The notes under the pieces were generated by a model. It was not told the DNA's origin, did no database searches, and was given only the letters and a program-made list of their open reading frames with translations. Of a DNA stretch of 64,000 nucleotides, positions 1-9,077 are shown piece by piece (position 1 is the first letter of the stretch; each line of letters opens with the position of its first letter). The translations under genes and the position numbers were made by a program. The stretch spans positions 248,001 through 312,000 of the forward strand of contig NZ_PTJO01000004.1 of the NCBI RefSeq assembly GCF_003716585.1, written 5' to 3'. Origin of the DNA: Corynebacterium alimapuense. Lineage in GTDB: Bacteria; Actinomycetota; Actinomycetes; Mycobacteriales; Mycobacteriaceae.

Positions 1-839
1 CAAGGAGTGGCCACAACCACCACCGCGAGAAAACGAGTTGGGTCGCCAGAAATCACCCAGCCAATGGCACCCAATGCTAATGCGATGACGGTATACCAGG
101 CACCCAACCGGTCAGCCAGTCGGCGCATCGCCGGACGGTTGTCTTCTGCTTGTTTTAAGACACCGACGATGTGGGCGTAACGAGAATCCTCAGCCGCGGA
201 GGTTGCCCGAATGGTCATCGGCGACTCTGAGTTGACCGAGCCAGAGATGACGGCAGAGCCCTGAGATTTGCTCACCACATAGGGCTCACCGGTCAGGTAG
301 GACTCATCCATTGAGCCGTGGCCACTGACTACCTCGCCGTCAACGGGGCAGAGCTCATGGGGGAATACTTCTACCAGATCACCGACTTGGATCTCAGAGA
401 CCGGAATCTCATCGAGTCCCTCTGAGATACTTTCTCCCCGCAGGCGGTGCGCTTGGGTGGGCGAACGTTTAGCCAACGCGTCCAAGGTTCCCGATGCTCT
501 TTTCGACGCCGCTTCCTCCAGCGCCTCCCCGCCCGAGAGCATCAGCACGATAATCGCGGCCACTAGCCACTCCCCCAAGAGCACCGCGGTGATGATGGAT
601 ACCGCGGCTAGGGTATCTGCCCCACCGCGGGTGCGGACCGCGTTGCGCAGGACCTCAAACATCAGAGGTAATCCGCCTAAGACCACGACCATCACCAGCG
701 GCCAGTCGCTCGCCCACCCTTCGAGTCCAAACACCAGCCAGAGCAAAAGATAACTAATGATCGCCACAAAAGTGCCAAGTGTGGTCAACCCATCTCGGGA
801 ACGAAGGAACAGGCCCCAGGGGCTACCAGTAGTGGACAT
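1..839 (-). CDS. Heavy-metal-translocating P-type ATPase, N-terminal part (cut by window edge)
   Basis: Read from the ATG at 839 leftwards, an open frame runs off the window after about 279 codons. It begins without a heavy-metal-binding domain, goes into membrane helices (around residues 19-85), then an actuator domain with the CPVDGEV segment and the motif MDESYLTGEP (variant of DESxLTGE). It reaches the next transmembrane pair and ends at ATPC, the start of the metal-site motif. This is the normal order for P1B ATPases that move Cu, Zn, Cd or similar ions across the membrane. The phosphorylation domain lies outside the window. An imperfect inverted repeat sits just upstream. Family is secure; the metal is unknown. 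Confidence 0.85.
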   Translation of the reverse strand, partial: MSTTGSPWGLFLRSRDGLTTLGTFVAIISYLLLWLVFGLEGWASDWPLVMVVVLGGLPLMFEVLRNAVRTRGGADTLAAVSIITAVLLGEWLVAAIIVLMLSGGEALEEAASKRASGTLDALAKRSPTQAHRLRGESISEGLDEIPVSEIQVGDLVEVFPHELCPVDGEVVSGHGSMDESYLTGEPYVVSKSQGSAVISGSVNSESPMTIRATSAAEDSRYAHIVGVLKQAEDNRPAMRRLADRLGAWYTVIALALGAIGWVISGDPTRFLAVVVVATP

Positions 840-869
840 GCTTTGATCCTGCACCGAAAAAATACTTTT

Positions 870-900
870 TACCAGTAAGTTTGGCCTGGCTTACTTGGTA
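870..900. promoter_or_regulatory. Imperfect inverted repeat upstream of the P-type ATPase (candidate operator)
   Basis: Arms TACCAGTAAG (870-879) and CTTACTTGGTA (890-900) are complementary except for one extra base. They lie about 30 bp upstream of the ATPase start, where a metal-responsive repressor or activator would bind. No regulator gene is adjacent in the window, so the family that binds is unknown. Confidence 0.35.
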
Positions 901-908
901 TTGGCAAC

Positions 909-947
909 GAAAAACCCGCTCTTTCGCAAGCTGCGAAAGAGCGGGTT
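909..947 (-). terminator. Rho-independent terminator of the rplK-rplA operon
   Basis: A perfect 16-bp stem (913-928 with 932-947) with a 3-nt loop is followed, on the minus strand, by a run of five T. It lies 22 bp downstream of the rplA stop. Confidence 0.9.
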
Positions 948-969
948 AGTCGATGAATGAGAGAGGTGT

Positions 970-1680
970 TTAAGCCTCGCCCAGCCAGTTCTTCTGCACC
1001 GACGGGTCAACCGGAACGCCGGGACCGGAGGTGGAAGAAAGGGTGATCTTCTTCATGTAGATGCCCTTGGAAGAGGAGGGCTTGATGCGCTGCAGTTCCT
1101 CGATGAGGGCGCCGTAGTTCTCGGTCAGCGCCTTCTCGTCGAAGGATGCCTTGCCGATAGCGGCGTGCAGGTTGGCAGCCTTGTCAACGCGGAAGGAGAT
1201 CTTGCCGCCCTTGACCTCAGTGATGGCCTTGGCAACGTCAGTAGCAACGGTGCCGGTCTTCGGGTTAGGCATGAGACCACGCGGGCCCAAGACACGAGCG
1301 ACACGGCCAACCTTGGCCATCTGGTCAGGGGTGGCGATAGCGACATCGAAGTCGATGGTGCCGTTGGTGATCTGCTCGATCAGCTCATCGGTACCGACGA
1401 TGTCGGCGCCTGCGGCCTCAGCTTCGGTGGCCTTCTCGCCAGCGGCGAAGACGGCGACACGAACGGTCTTGCCGGTGCCGTTGGGCAGGGAGACGGTGCC
1501 ACGAACGAGCTGGTCAGCCTTGCGAGGGTCAACGCCCAAGCGGACTGCAACCTCGACGGTGGCGTCGTAGTTCTTGGAGGAGGTCTCCTTGACCAGCTTG
1601 GCGGCCTCGAGGGGCGCGTAGAGGCGGTTGCCGTCGACGAGCTCGGCAGCTGCCTTGTATGCCTTAGAGTTCTTGCTCAT
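970..1680 (-). CDS. rplA: 50S ribosomal protein L1
   Basis: The 236-residue product has the usual bacterial L1 length and begins MSKNSKAYK. It carries L1 landmarks such as [13 protein letters not shown] in the middle and the KGIYMKKI segment near the C-terminus. L1 binds 23S rRNA, forms the mobile stalk at the E site, and in many bacteria represses its own operon mRNA. It follows rplK by 85 bp and is the last gene before a strong terminator, so rplK-rplA is a two-gene transcription unit. Confidence 0.97.
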   Translation of the reverse strand: MSKNSKAYKAAAELVDGNRLYAPLEAAKLVKETSSKNYDATVEVAVRLGVDPRKADQLVRGTVSLPNGTGKTVRVAVFAAGEKATEAEAAGADIVGTDELIEQITNGTIDFDVAIATPDQMAKVGRVARVLGPRGLMPNPKTGTVATDVAKAITEVKGGKISFRVDKAANLHAAIGKASFDEKALTENYGALIEELQRIKPSSSKGIYMKKITLSSTSGPGVPVDPSVQKNWLGEA

Positions 1681-1765
1681 TGGGTAATTCCTCTTTCAGA
1701 GGTTATGTGGTGAATCGGGCCGGAGCTGGCCCTGCCACGGTGTGCGTTAGGAAAAGCGGAGGGAA

Positions 1766-2203
1766 TTAACCCTCGACCTCGATGCCCATGGAACGAGCGG
1801 TGCCGGCGATGATCTTCGCTGCAGCGTCGATGTCGCGTGCGTTGAGGTCTTCCTTCTTGGTTTCCGCGATCTCATGGAGCTGAGCCATGGTGACCTTGCC
1901 CACCTTCTGGGTGTGCGGAACGCCGGAGCCCTTCTGCAGGCCAGCGGCCTTGAGCAGCAGCTTGGCGGCCGGCGGGGTCTTCAGCTTGAAGGTGTAGCTG
2001 CGGTCCTCGTAGACGGTGATTTCAACGGGGATGACGCTGCCGCGCTGAGACTCGGTAGCTGCATTGTAGGCCTTACAGAATTCCATGATGTTGACACCAT
2101 GGGCACCCAGGGCCGGGCCAACCGGCGGTGCCGGGTTGGCTGCGCCTGCGTTGATCTGCAGCTTGATCAGGCCAGTGACCTTCTTCTTCTTCTTCGGAGC
2201 CAT
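1766..2203 (-). CDS. rplK: 50S ribosomal protein L11
   Basis: This 145-residue protein has the L11 N-terminal signature [19 protein letters not shown] and the C-terminal rRNA-binding domain ending [10 protein letters not shown]11 shapes the GTPase-associated centre of the ribosome and is needed for RelA-type sensing of uncharged tRNA. The gene is downstream of nusG by 213 bp and upstream of rplA, the classical order. The start MAPKKKKKV is preceded on the minus strand by AAGGAACGAGGC, a usable ribosome binding site. Confidence 0.97.
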   Translation of the reverse strand: MAPKKKKKVTGLIKLQINAGAANPAPPVGPALGAHGVNIMEFCKAYNAATESQRGSVIPVEITVYEDRSYTFKLKTPPAAKLLLKAAGLQKGSGVPHTQKVGKVTMAQLHEIAETKKEDLNARDIDAAAKIIAGTARSMGIEVEG

Positions 2204-2416
2204 CGTATTGCCTCGTTCCTTGGTAACGGGTCACCGCCACGATGATGGCGGCCCCGCCCGGATGCCGATTACCGCTACCGGCAGCTATTGCTACTGGATT
2301 TCCACGTATCCCGGCCACCGGGAATGAATGTATGGGTGTTCTGCCGAGCCCACGAAATTCCGATGGACACATGCAGAGTGCGATCTTACGGGAGAAACAA
2401 GCCCTCCCCCAAATCT

Positions 2417-3256
2417 CTAGTTAATCTTCTCGATCTGGTCCACGGTCAGCTCAACCGGAGTCTCGCGGCCGAAGATGGAGACCAAGGCCTGGATCTTTCC
2501 GGTGACCTGATCAATCTCGGAGATCGTAGCTGCCACCGATGCCAAAGCGCCGGTAAGAATGGTAACTGCCTCGCCAACCTTGAAGTCGATTTTGACTGCC
2601 GACTTGCTGTCTTCTTCTGGCATAGCGATGACCATCTCGCCATCGGCGTTAGCTACTCCGCCTTCACCGTCGACGGTGGGCTCCTTGGGGATAAGGAACT
2701 TGGCGACGTCGCGGTGCTTGACCGGCGTGGCGTTGCCTTCGTTGCCCACGAAGCTGGTCACACCTGGGGTGTCACGCACAACCGACCAAGCTTTGTCATT
2801 GAGCTCCATGCGTACGAGGACGTAGCCCGGCAGCAGTTTGCGCTTAACCAGCTTGCGCTTGCCATCTTTGACCTCAAGGGCCTGCTCGATGGGCACAACC
2901 ACGTCGTAGATGAACTCCTCGACCTCAAGGGTCTGGGCGCGCATATCCAGGTTGGTTTTGACCTTGTTTTCATAGCCTGAGTAGCACTGGATGATGTACC
3001 ACTTGCCCGGCTGCTTTTTTAGCTCACGGGTGTAGTCGCGCAGGCGCTTTTTGTAGCTTGCCTCTGCGTCTTCTTCCTCGGTGTCACCCAATGCGGCGGC
3101 GGCTGCGGCAAGAGCGTCGCCCTCTGCTGCCGGCTCGGTTTCTGCTTCCGAAGTCAGATCTGTGGCAGTGGAGGTCTCAGTGGGTTCTTCGGTTGATGCA
3201 CCCAGCTCAGTCGCCTCGACGGCTTCGGTGGTGTCTAGATTGTTCTCTTCGCTCAT
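2417..3256 (-). CDS. nusG: Transcription termination/antitermination protein NusG
   Basis: I start at MSEENNLDT (ATG at 3254-3256) because GGAG lies 7 nt upstream; the frame stays open 11 codons further. The 279-residue product has a long acidic Ala/Glu/Thr-rich N-terminal extension (about residues 1-80, typical of actinobacteria), then the NGN domain with WYIIQCYSGYENKV, and a C-terminal KOW domain with FKVGEAVTILTGALAS. NusG binds RNA polymerase and couples it to Rho or ribosomes. It lies between secE and rplK as usual, but a terminator-like hairpin separates it from secE. Confidence 0.95.
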   Translation of the reverse strand: MSEENNLDTTEAVEATELGASTEEPTETSTATDLTSEAETEPAAEGDALAAAAAALGDTEEEDAEASYKKRLRDYTRELKKQPGKWYIIQCYSGYENKVKTNLDMRAQTLEVEEFIYDVVVPIEQALEVKDGKRKLVKRKLLPGYVLVRMELNDKAWSVVRDTPGVTSFVGNEGNATPVKHRDVAKFLIPKEPTVDGEGGVANADGEMVIAMPEEDSKSAVKIDFKVGEAVTILTGALASVAATISEIDQVTGKIQALVSIFGRETPVELTVDQIEKIN

Positions 3257-3348
3257 GCGTGTGCTCCAAACGTGTGGGTCGTGGGTCATCTTCTCGTCTG
3301 CACGGGACGGCAGATGACCTTGCTTAAAGTCAAGCTTACCGGCGGGTG

Positions 3349-3388
3349 CAAAAAAAGAATCCCGCCGACCCTGAGCGGGTCTGACGGG
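3349..3388 (-). terminator. Terminator-like hairpin between secE and nusG
   Basis: On the minus strand an interrupted GC stem (CCCG with CGGG outside, GACCC with GGGTC inside, 5-nt loop) is followed by ATTC and a run of seven T. It could be a partial terminator or attenuator that separates secE from nusG expression. Confidence 0.65.
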
Positions 3389-3414
3389 AAAAACTCTATT
3401 TTTCTACTCTACCA

Positions 3415-3738
3415 TCACGGGGTCAAAATCTTTTCAACTCCGAGTCCAGCGATGAAGTCAACGCCGGAAACAAGAGCGGTAACCACGATAAGGAAGGCAA
3501 AAACCACCAAGGTGTAAATCAGCATCTGACGAGCAGTCGGCCAAATAACCTTGCGTACCTCAGAGACAACCTCAGGAACGAAGTGGACGACACCGCCGCC
3601 TGGCTTATCATCCTCCGGCTCCGGCTTGATGGCCTTCTTGGCCTCATAAGACGAGCTGGAGGTAGTGCCGACGCCTGCCAGCTGACGCTTACCGGTCGGA
3701 CGCGGCGCGCCGGCCTGGTTCGGCTGATCTTCGGTCAC
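3415..3738 (-). CDS. secE: Preprotein translocase subunit SecE
   Basis: The 107-residue protein has a polar N-terminal half of about 60 residues, the SecE amphipathic motif EVVSEVRKVIWPTARQM, and one transmembrane helix (YTLVVFAFLIVVTALV). SecE clamps SecY in the SecYEG channel. The order tRNA-Trp, secE, nusG, rplK, rplA is characteristic of actinobacteria. Confidence 0.95.
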   Translation of the reverse strand: MTEDQPNQAGAPRPTGKRQLAGVGTTSSSSYEAKKAIKPEPEDDKPGGGVVHFVPEVVSEVRKVIWPTARQMLIYTLVVFAFLIVVTALVSGVDFIAGLGVEKILTP

Positions 3739-3821
3739 AGCTCTCCTCGAAAAATAATAGATGCACGGGCAGCAAGTACTACCCCGCAGGACTAGCGTGA
3801 GTCTACCAGAGGCTTCGCGGG

Positions 3822-3870
3822 AAAATAAGAAACGGGCCGCTCATCGAAGATAAACTCGATGTGCGACCCG
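3822..3870 (-). terminator. Terminator after tRNA-Trp
   Basis: A hairpin at 3833-3870 (CGGG with CCCG outside, CATCGA with TCGATG inside) is followed on the minus strand by TTTCTTATTTT. It lies just downstream of the tRNA-Trp gene and upstream of secE. Confidence 0.7.
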
Positions 3871-3880
3871 CTTACTTTTG

Positions 3881-3953
3881 CAGGGGCGACAGGAATTGAA
3901 CCTGCAACCTACGGTTTTGGAGACCGTTGCTCTGCCAATTGAGCTACGCCCCT
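3881..3953 (-). tRNA. trpT: tRNA-Trp (anticodon CCA)
   Basis: Folds as a standard cloverleaf of 73 nt. The acceptor stem AGGGGCG pairs with CGCCCCT, the D-loop contains AGCTCAATTGGCAGAGC, the anticodon loop reads CTCCAAA (CCA), and the T-loop GGTTCAATTCC is canonical. The discriminator base is G and no CCA end is encoded. Confidence 0.95.
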
Positions 3954-4079
3954 TTGGATGCTGCATAAACAACAGTTCCGACTCTAGCAGACTGAAACTC
4001 CCAAATCAGGAGGCCATCTACTTAGTCAAAACTTCGACTGTTTTCAAGGCATTTGATCTGACGCCTTGACTTAAGTCAG

Positions 4080-4151
4080 TAGCGATGGCGAGAGTTGAAC
4101 TCGCGACACAGCGATTATGAGTCGCTTGCTCTACCACTGAGCTACACCGCC
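4080..4151 (-). tRNA. metT: tRNA-Met (anticodon CAT), elongator type
   Basis: A 72-nt cloverleaf with acceptor GGCGGTG pairing CATCGCT (two G-U pairs), anticodon loop CTCATAA (CAT) and T-loop GAGTTCAACTC. The paired first acceptor position argues against the initiator tRNA. A lysidine-modified tRNA-Ile (CAT) cannot be fully excluded from sequence alone, but position beside tRNA-Thr and tRNA-Trp upstream of secE matches the actinobacterial metT. Confidence 0.9.
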
Positions 4152-4205
4152 TGACGGCCGCTTATATCCCACCGCCACGCGGTGACCGCGGGATAAAAAC
4201 AACAG

Positions 4206-4278
4206 AGCCCCCTGTCAGAATCGAACTGACGACCTTTTCCTTACCATGGAAACGCTCTACCGACTGAGCTAAGGGGGC
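4206..4278 (-). tRNA. thrT: tRNA-Thr (anticodon GGT)
   Basis: A 73-nt cloverleaf: acceptor GCCCCCT with AGGGGGC, anticodon stem TTTCC/GGAAA around loop ATGGTAA (GGT), T-loop AGTTCGATTCT. It is the promoter-proximal member of the Thr-Met-Trp set. Confidence 0.95.
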
Positions 4279-4593
4279 TTAGCTTCTTTGTTTGCTGATC
4301 CGGTTTCCCGTACCCGCTGCGCTGAAGCCTCACAAATGTTAACCCGATAGTGAATATGAAATCAAATCGCCTGGTTATCGCCTATTTTTAAGGACTTTTA
4401 AGGCACCCAGAACATGCCCTACCCCAAGCTTAGACCGGCACCCCTTCAGCTTGGACACCGTCACGGCCCACTAGCCCCACAACAGCAGGGCCAGCCACGC
4501 ACTGGCCGCCTGGCCCCACCCTGATCTCACAAGAGTCCAGGTACGAGAAAACCCACCAGCGAGATAATTCTCACTGATGGGCTTCCAACCTTG
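4279..4593. other. Spacer between tRNA-Thr and tRNA-Tyr
   Basis: About 315 bp without a supportable gene. It holds the tRNA-Tyr terminator (4548-4581) and presumably the promoter for the Thr-Met-Trp tRNAs in the AT-rich part near 4330-4400. I see nothing else in it. Confidence 0.5.
4548..4581 (-). terminator. Terminator of tRNA-Tyr
   Basis: A 13-bp stem containing G-U pairs (4552-4564 with 4569-4581, 4-nt loop) is followed on the minus strand by TTTTC. It starts 13 nt beyond the tRNA-Tyr 3' end. Confidence 0.8.
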
Positions 4594-4675
4594 TGCCAGA
4601 TAGAAGATTCGAACTTCTGTAGGCAATGCCGACGGATTTACAGTCCGCTCCCTTTGGCCACTCGGGCAATCTGGC
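4594..4675 (-). tRNA. tyrT: tRNA-Tyr (anticodon GTA)
   Basis: An 82-nt class II tRNA with a long variable arm. The 5' end GCCAGAT pairs with ATCTGGC, the anticodon loop is CTGTAAA (GTA), and the T-arm AGAAGTTCGAATCTTCT is intact. Discriminator A, no encoded CCA. Confidence 0.93.
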
Positions 4676-4757
4676 GTGCATCACAAGGTGCGTCACATAC
4701 CTTACTACGCACCACCACCCTGTTGACAAATCGGCAGTTCAGAGCATGTTTTTAGGC

Positions 4758-5774
4758 TTAACCCACACGCTTGATGGTGTAGCTAGCCAGTTGCCGGAAC
4801 GCATCGGTGGCAGGCCCCTCAGGGAGCCTAGCGATCTGAGTTTCAGCTTCAGCAAGATAGCTGTAGACGTCAGCCAACGCCCGCTCACGCCCTTGAGAAA
4901 GGCTAAGCAGCTCTAGGGCCCGATCAACCTCTGCGTCCTCCGTCAGTGGACCAGTAAGCAGTCCTCGCAGTTGCTCTCCGACATCGCCGTCCTCGGCTAG
5001 CGCGTAGAGCACCGGGAGGGTGAACACTCCCTCTCGGAGATCGGTACCGGGAGTCTTTCCGGAGTCCGCAGGATCAGAGAAAATGTCGATGATGTCGTCG
5101 ACGATCTGGAAAATCATGCCGATCGCAGCACCCAGTTTGGTCAGCGCATCAGTATGCTCCTCGGATGCGTGACCGTGTAAACCGCCAAAATAACCCGCGG
5201 AGGCAATGAGAACGCCGGTCTTTTCCCGAATGACGTTCATGTAGTGCTCGATCGGATCTCCACCGCGAGCACCGAGAGTCTCGCGCATTTGGCCGGTGAC
5301 CAGATCCTGGAAAGTCTGCGCAAAATGCGCAACAGTTTGCAGATCCAGCTCGCTCATCAGCCTTGAGGCATGTGCGAAGAGAACGTCTCCGGCCAAAATG
5401 GCGATCGAGTTTCCCCAGCGCAAATTGGCCGATTCCACTCCTCGACGCAGCTCCGCCTCATCCATCACATCGTCATGATAGAGCGTGGCAAGGTGCACGA
5501 TTTCCAACACCGCGGCAGCCTTGACTACGTTGTCAGTGCCAGCTTCAGGGCCGTATTCGGAGGCCAAGAGCACCATCATGGGCCGGAATCGTTTGCCTCC
5601 GGCTTTGGTCAAATGCAGCACCTTGTCAATGAGGAATTCCTCGCCTTGGGCCAGTTCTTCGTGCAGCAAGGCCTCAACGGCTGTCATCCCAGTCGCGATG
5701 CGCTCGTTGAGTTCAGCGTCGCCCAGGTCCACATGCCCGGCGGAACGGGTCTGATGGGTAGTGCCATAGGTCAT
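4758..5774 (-). CDS. Trans-polyprenyl diphosphate synthase (menaquinone side chain)
   Basis: I choose the ATG of MTYGTTHQ because AAGGAC lies 8 nt upstream; the open frame continues six codons further. The 338-residue protein has both Asp-rich motifs of all-trans prenyl synthases, DDVMDE near residue 108 and DDIID near residue 232, plus GKRFRP near the N-terminus. It would elongate allylic diphosphates with IPP to the C40-C45 tail used by MenA. It is divergent from the MenJ-like reductase and near menG, which supports a menaquinone role. It corresponds to the GrcC/IspB-type gene of actinobacteria. Chain length cannot be read from sequence. Confidence 0.9.
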   Translation of the reverse strand: MTYGTTHQTRSAGHVDLGDAELNERIATGMTAVEALLHEELAQGEEFLIDKVLHLTKAGGKRFRPMMVLLASEYGPEAGTDNVVKAAAVLEIVHLATLYHDDVMDEAELRRGVESANLRWGNSIAILAGDVLFAHASRLMSELDLQTVAHFAQTFQDLVTGQMRETLGARGGDPIEHYMNVIREKTGVLIASAGYFGGLHGHASEEHTDALTKLGAAIGMIFQIVDDIIDIFSDPADSGKTPGTDLREGVFTLPVLYALAEDGDVGEQLRGLLTGPLTEDAEVDRALELLSLSQGRERALADVYSYLAEAETQIARLPEGPATDAFRQLASYTIKRVG

Positions 5775-5888
5775 GGTGGGCTGTCCTTGCAACGGTGATA
5801 AGGGGTGAGAAAACAGTCGGCTTCAACCGTAGTCCAAAGTGCATGGCAACCACACTCCGGGGTGGAGGTGCATGCCACAATAGAGCTC

Positions 5889-7145
5889 GTGACTCGAAAC
5901 CCGGTCGTAGTTGATGTTCTCGTCGTCGGTGCTGGCCCTGCCGGTTCGGCGGCCGCAATTTACGCGACACAAGCAGGCCATGACGTGCTCTTGGTTGAAG
6001 CCGCTTCCTTCCCCCGTGATAAGACCTGCGGGGACGGATTGACCCCCCGCGCGGTCCACCAATTAGAGCGCCTTGGACTCAGCGAAAAGATCACCAACGA
6101 ACATGTCAACCATGGGCTCAAACTCCATGGCTTCGGTGGCTCCGTCACCGCCCCCTGGCCCAAGAGCGCTTTCGGCACCATCGGCTCGGCGATGCCTCGC
6201 ATGCTTTTCGACGCCCTCTTGGCCGACGCTGCTGTCAGCAGCGGCGCCACCCTTTGGGAGGATGCTCGCGCGACATCTGTTGAGACCACCGACGCTGGGG
6301 TGCAGCAGGTTACGGTGATCCACGCAGGCGTCGAGAAGCAGCTCCGACCTCGATGGGTGATCGTCGCCGATGGGGTGCGCTCCAACTTTGGAAAGCTCCT
6401 GGGCCGCCAGTGGCATCGCGGCGAGGTCTATGGCATTGCTGCGCGTTCTTATTGCACCACCCCGCGTGCTGATGAGCAGTGGATTCATTCCCATCTGGAG
6501 CTCAAAGATCCAGATGGAGTCGTCCAGCCCGGGTATGGCTGGATCTTCCCGCTCGGGGACGGTCGGGTCAACCTCGGCGTCGGGGCATTATCGACTGATA
6601 AACGTCCAGCAAAGGTCAATACCAAAAGACTGCTGTCGCACTATGCCAGCCAACAGCGCTCGGACTGGCAGTTGGGCCCGGAAACGGATGTCGCTTCCGC
6701 CTTATTGCCGATGGGTGGGGCGGTCTCCGGGGTGTCTGGCCCCAATTGGCTCCTGATCGGTGATGCTGCCGCCTGCGTCAACCCCCTCAACGGTGAAGGC
6801 ATCGATTATGGCCTAGAAACCGCCGAGATGGCCGTTGCTGCTATCGGCACAAATGAGAACCTGACGACCCTATGGCCGCAGCTGCTGCGCGAAAGCTACG
6901 GCGAGGCTTTCCTCTTGGCCCGAACCGCCGCACGGCTACTGACCTACCCAAAGTTCCTGCCCCTTGCTGGGCCACTAGGGCTACGCGGACCGATCGGGGC
7001 GCGGCTGATGCCGGCTGCTGCTCGGTTGATGGGAAATCTGGTCACCGACCAAGACCGCGATCTGGTAGCTCGTGCCTGGCGAGGTGCCGGGGGTGCGGCT
7101 TCCTGGATCCGCCGCGACAGCCCGTTGTGGTCTAACCCGGCTTAA
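5889..7145 (+). CDS. menJ: Geranylgeranyl reductase family FAD oxidoreductase (MenJ-like menaquinone reductase)
   Basis: The product begins with an FAD-binding Rossmann motif [14 protein letters not shown] and has the second family motif [21 protein letters not shown] around residue 300. In mycobacteria the homologue MenJ saturates one isoprene unit of menaquinone-9. I use the GTG at 5889, which places the Rossmann fold about 10 residues from the N-terminus; the frame is open back to 5805 (446 residues) and the exact start is uncertain. It is divergent from the polyprenyl synthase and its 3' end overlaps the convergent menG by 14 bp. Confidence 0.85.
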   Translation: MTRNPVVVDVLVVGAGPAGSAAAIYATQAGHDVLLVEAASFPRDKTCGDGLTPRAVHQLERLGLSEKITNEHVNHGLKLHGFGGSVTAPWPKSAFGTIGSAMPRMLFDALLADAAVSSGATLWEDARATSVETTDAGVQQVTVIHAGVEKQLRPRWVIVADGVRSNFGKLLGRQWHRGEVYGIAARSYCTTPRADEQWIHSHLELKDPDGVVQPGYGWIFPLGDGRVNLGVGALSTDKRPAKVNTKRLLSHYASQQRSDWQLGPETDVASALLPMGGAVSGVSGPNWLLIGDAAACVNPLNGEGIDYGLETAEMAVAAIGTNENLTTLWPQLLRESYGEAFLLARTAARLLTYPKFLPLAGPLGLRGPIGARLMPAAARLMGNLVTDQDRDLVARAWRGAGGAASWIRRDSPLWSNPA

Positions 7146-7821
7146 CCGCCGAGTGCATAGCCACGATCCCGGCGCTGATATTTTGCCAGCCGCACTCGGA
7201 CCAACCGTTGGCGTTGATTTTGCTGGCTAGATCTTCTTGGCCTGGCCAGGCCCGAATGGATTCCGCTAGGTAGATATATGCGTCAGGGTTAGAAGAAACC
7301 GCACGCGCAATCGTCGGAATCAGCCTGGTGAGATATTCCTTGTAAATCGTTCCAAACAGGGGCACCACCGGGGTGGAAAACTCGCTGATAGTGAGGCGCC
7401 CGCCGGGTTTAGTCACTCGAGCCATCTCACGCAATGCCGCTTCAAAGTCGTGAATATTGCGCAGCCCGTAGGAGATAGTCACCGCGTCAAAGGTTTCATC
7501 TGCGAAGGGCAGGTGCATTCCATCACCGACGACCTTCGGAACATCACGATCGCGGCCAGCTGCCAGCATGCCCTGGGAGAAGTCACAGGCTACGCACCAT
7601 GCGCCAGACCGGCTCATCTCCACCGTGGACACTGCTGTTCCCGCTGCTAAGTCTAAGACGCGCTCCCCCGGCTTGAGTGCCAGCCGTTCTCGAGTTCGCC
7701 GACGCCACCGCGCATCCTGCCCGAAGGAGAGGATGGTGTTAGTCAGATCGTATTTCTCGCCGACGTCATCGAACATCGAGGCAACGTCGAAAGGCTTCTT
7801 CTCCAAGGATGCTTTAACCAC
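7132..7821 (-). CDS. menG: Demethylmenaquinone methyltransferase
   Basis: The 229-residue protein is a class I SAM methyltransferase of the UbiE/MenG family: [13 protein letters not shown] at the N-terminus, SAM motif VLDLAAGTA near residue 55, and the family motif [10 protein letters not shown] near residue 115. It adds the ring methyl in the last step of menaquinone synthesis. It is 9 bp downstream of mgtA and ends a minus-strand run menD, DUF3592 gene, mgtA, menG. Confidence 0.95.
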   Translation of the reverse strand: MVKASLEKKPFDVASMFDDVGEKYDLTNTILSFGQDARWRRRTRERLALKPGERVLDLAAGTAVSTVEMSRSGAWCVACDFSQGMLAAGRDRDVPKVVGDGMHLPFADETFDAVTISYGLRNIHDFEAALREMARVTKPGGRLTISEFSTPVVPLFGTIYKEYLTRLIPTIARAVSSNPDAYIYLAESIRAWPGQEDLASKINANGWSECGWQNISAGIVAMHSAVKPG

Positions 7822-7830
7822 ACCCAGAGT

Positions 7831-9030
7831 TTAGGCCACTCGAGCACCTAGAGCCTTCGCAGCCCATAGTGGCAGTTCAGGTCGTTGGCCAAAGAAGGTC
7901 AACGGCACCTGCTGGTTTTGAGCGAGCACCTCATCGTAATAATCCACCAGCTTGGCGCATAAAGACTCCCACGTCTTATCTTGCACCGATACCCGAGCAT
8001 TGTGGCGCAGCTGCTCATGCTGCTCAGGTCGCAGCAGCCACTCAGCTGCGGCTGGCAGATCAGCGCTGAACCTGTCTACCTCCAAGAGCAATCCGTTGTA
8101 TCGATCCTGGATAAGATCCACCGGTCCTCCTGCGCGCGGCCCAATGGTGGGCACACCGGAGGCTTGGGCTTCCTGGATGGCTTGGCAGAAGGTCTCAAAT
8201 TCACCTGCATGGACAAATAGGTCCAGCGAAGCATAAGCAGCAGCGAGGTCTTCTCCGCTGAGTGCACCAGTAAACACCGCATTCGGCATCTGTGATTCCA
8301 ATTCATGGCGCGAAGGACCATCTCCCACGATGACCAGCTGAATATCTGATCGACCATGCAAACTAGCTAGCCGGTGGACTCCCTTTTCCGCTGCCAGTCG
8401 ACCGACGAATCCGACAATGCGTTTCCGACCACTCGGATCCCACCGGCGCCGCAGCTCTGTGGAACGCTTTTCCGGGGAGAATCGGATGTTATCTACTCCT
8501 CTGCCCCAGTGGCGAATGTTCTGAATTCCATGCCGCTCTAAATCACTGATGGTTAGCGAGGAGGGGGCCAACGTCATCTGACACAGGTTGTGAATGGTGC
8601 GGGTCCACTCCCAAGCGGCAGCAGCCAAAGGAGACAGGTGATATTTGCTAGCGAAGCCTGCCACATCAGTCTGATAAAGCGCGATGGCGGGAATCCGTAG
8701 CTGGCGAGCAGCGAAGGCTCCGGCAGCTCCCAACACGAAGGGGCTAGCCAGGTGGATAATATCCGGATCAAACTCGCGCAGAACATCAGTCACCGTGGCA
8801 TTGGGAACCCCGACGGGCAAGGAATCAATCAATGGGACCCGAACTGTGGGCACCCGGACGATGTCAAAGCCAAGGTAGTCCCCGACTTCCTCTTGGAACT
8901 CTCGCGCACCCGGGGCGATAACCATCGCCTCATGGCCTTCCCGATGAAGGTATTCAAGCACTCGGAGCACCGAATTGGTGACACCGTTGATGCTAGGAAG
9001 AAAAGACTCGGCAACAATCGCTACACGCAT
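7831..9030 (-). CDS. mgtA: GDP-mannose-dependent alpha-mannosyltransferase MgtA-like (GT4)
   Basis: I start at MRVAIVAES (ATG ending at 9030), preceded by GGAAG at 9 nt. The 399-residue GT-B protein has the N-terminal SINGVTNSVLR motif, the GFVGRLAAEKG donor-site loop, and FETFCQAIQEAQASG (EX7E-type) near the C-terminus. In corynebacteria and mycobacteria the gene next to menG encodes MgtA, which mannosylates a glucuronosyl or phosphatidylinositol-type lipid acceptor for lipomannan synthesis. Assignment rests on family and synteny; the acceptor is not visible in sequence. Confidence 0.85.
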   Translation of the reverse strand: MRVAIVAESFLPSINGVTNSVLRVLEYLHREGHEAMVIAPGAREFQEEVGDYLGFDIVRVPTVRVPLIDSLPVGVPNATVTDVLREFDPDIIHLASPFVLGAAGAFAARQLRIPAIALYQTDVAGFASKYHLSPLAAAAWEWTRTIHNLCQMTLAPSSLTISDLERHGIQNIRHWGRGVDNIRFSPEKRSTELRRRWDPSGRKRIVGFVGRLAAEKGVHRLASLHGRSDIQLVIVGDGPSRHELESQMPNAVFTGALSGEDLAAAYASLDLFVHAGEFETFCQAIQEAQASGVPTIGPRAGGPVDLIQDRYNGLLLEVDRFSADLPAAAEWLLRPEQHEQLRHNARVSVQDKTWESLCAKLVDYYDEVLAQNQQVPLTFFGQRPELPLWAAKALGARVA

Positions 9031-9077
9031 GCCGATCATCTTCCTTTCCCCAGACAACATCGCCCTGATCTTCTGCT

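Noticed and set aside
1165..1713. 182-residue frame antisense to rplA
   Set aside because: A shadow frame created by high-GC codon bias opposite a certain ribosomal protein gene.
2073..2372. 99-residue minus-strand frame overlapping the rplK start
   Set aside because: It is out of frame with rplK and explained by GC-rich codon structure; no family resemblance.
4080..4151. Initiator tRNA-Met
   Set aside because: The first acceptor pair is formed (G-U) and the three G-C pairs of initiator anticodon stems are absent, so it is elongator type.
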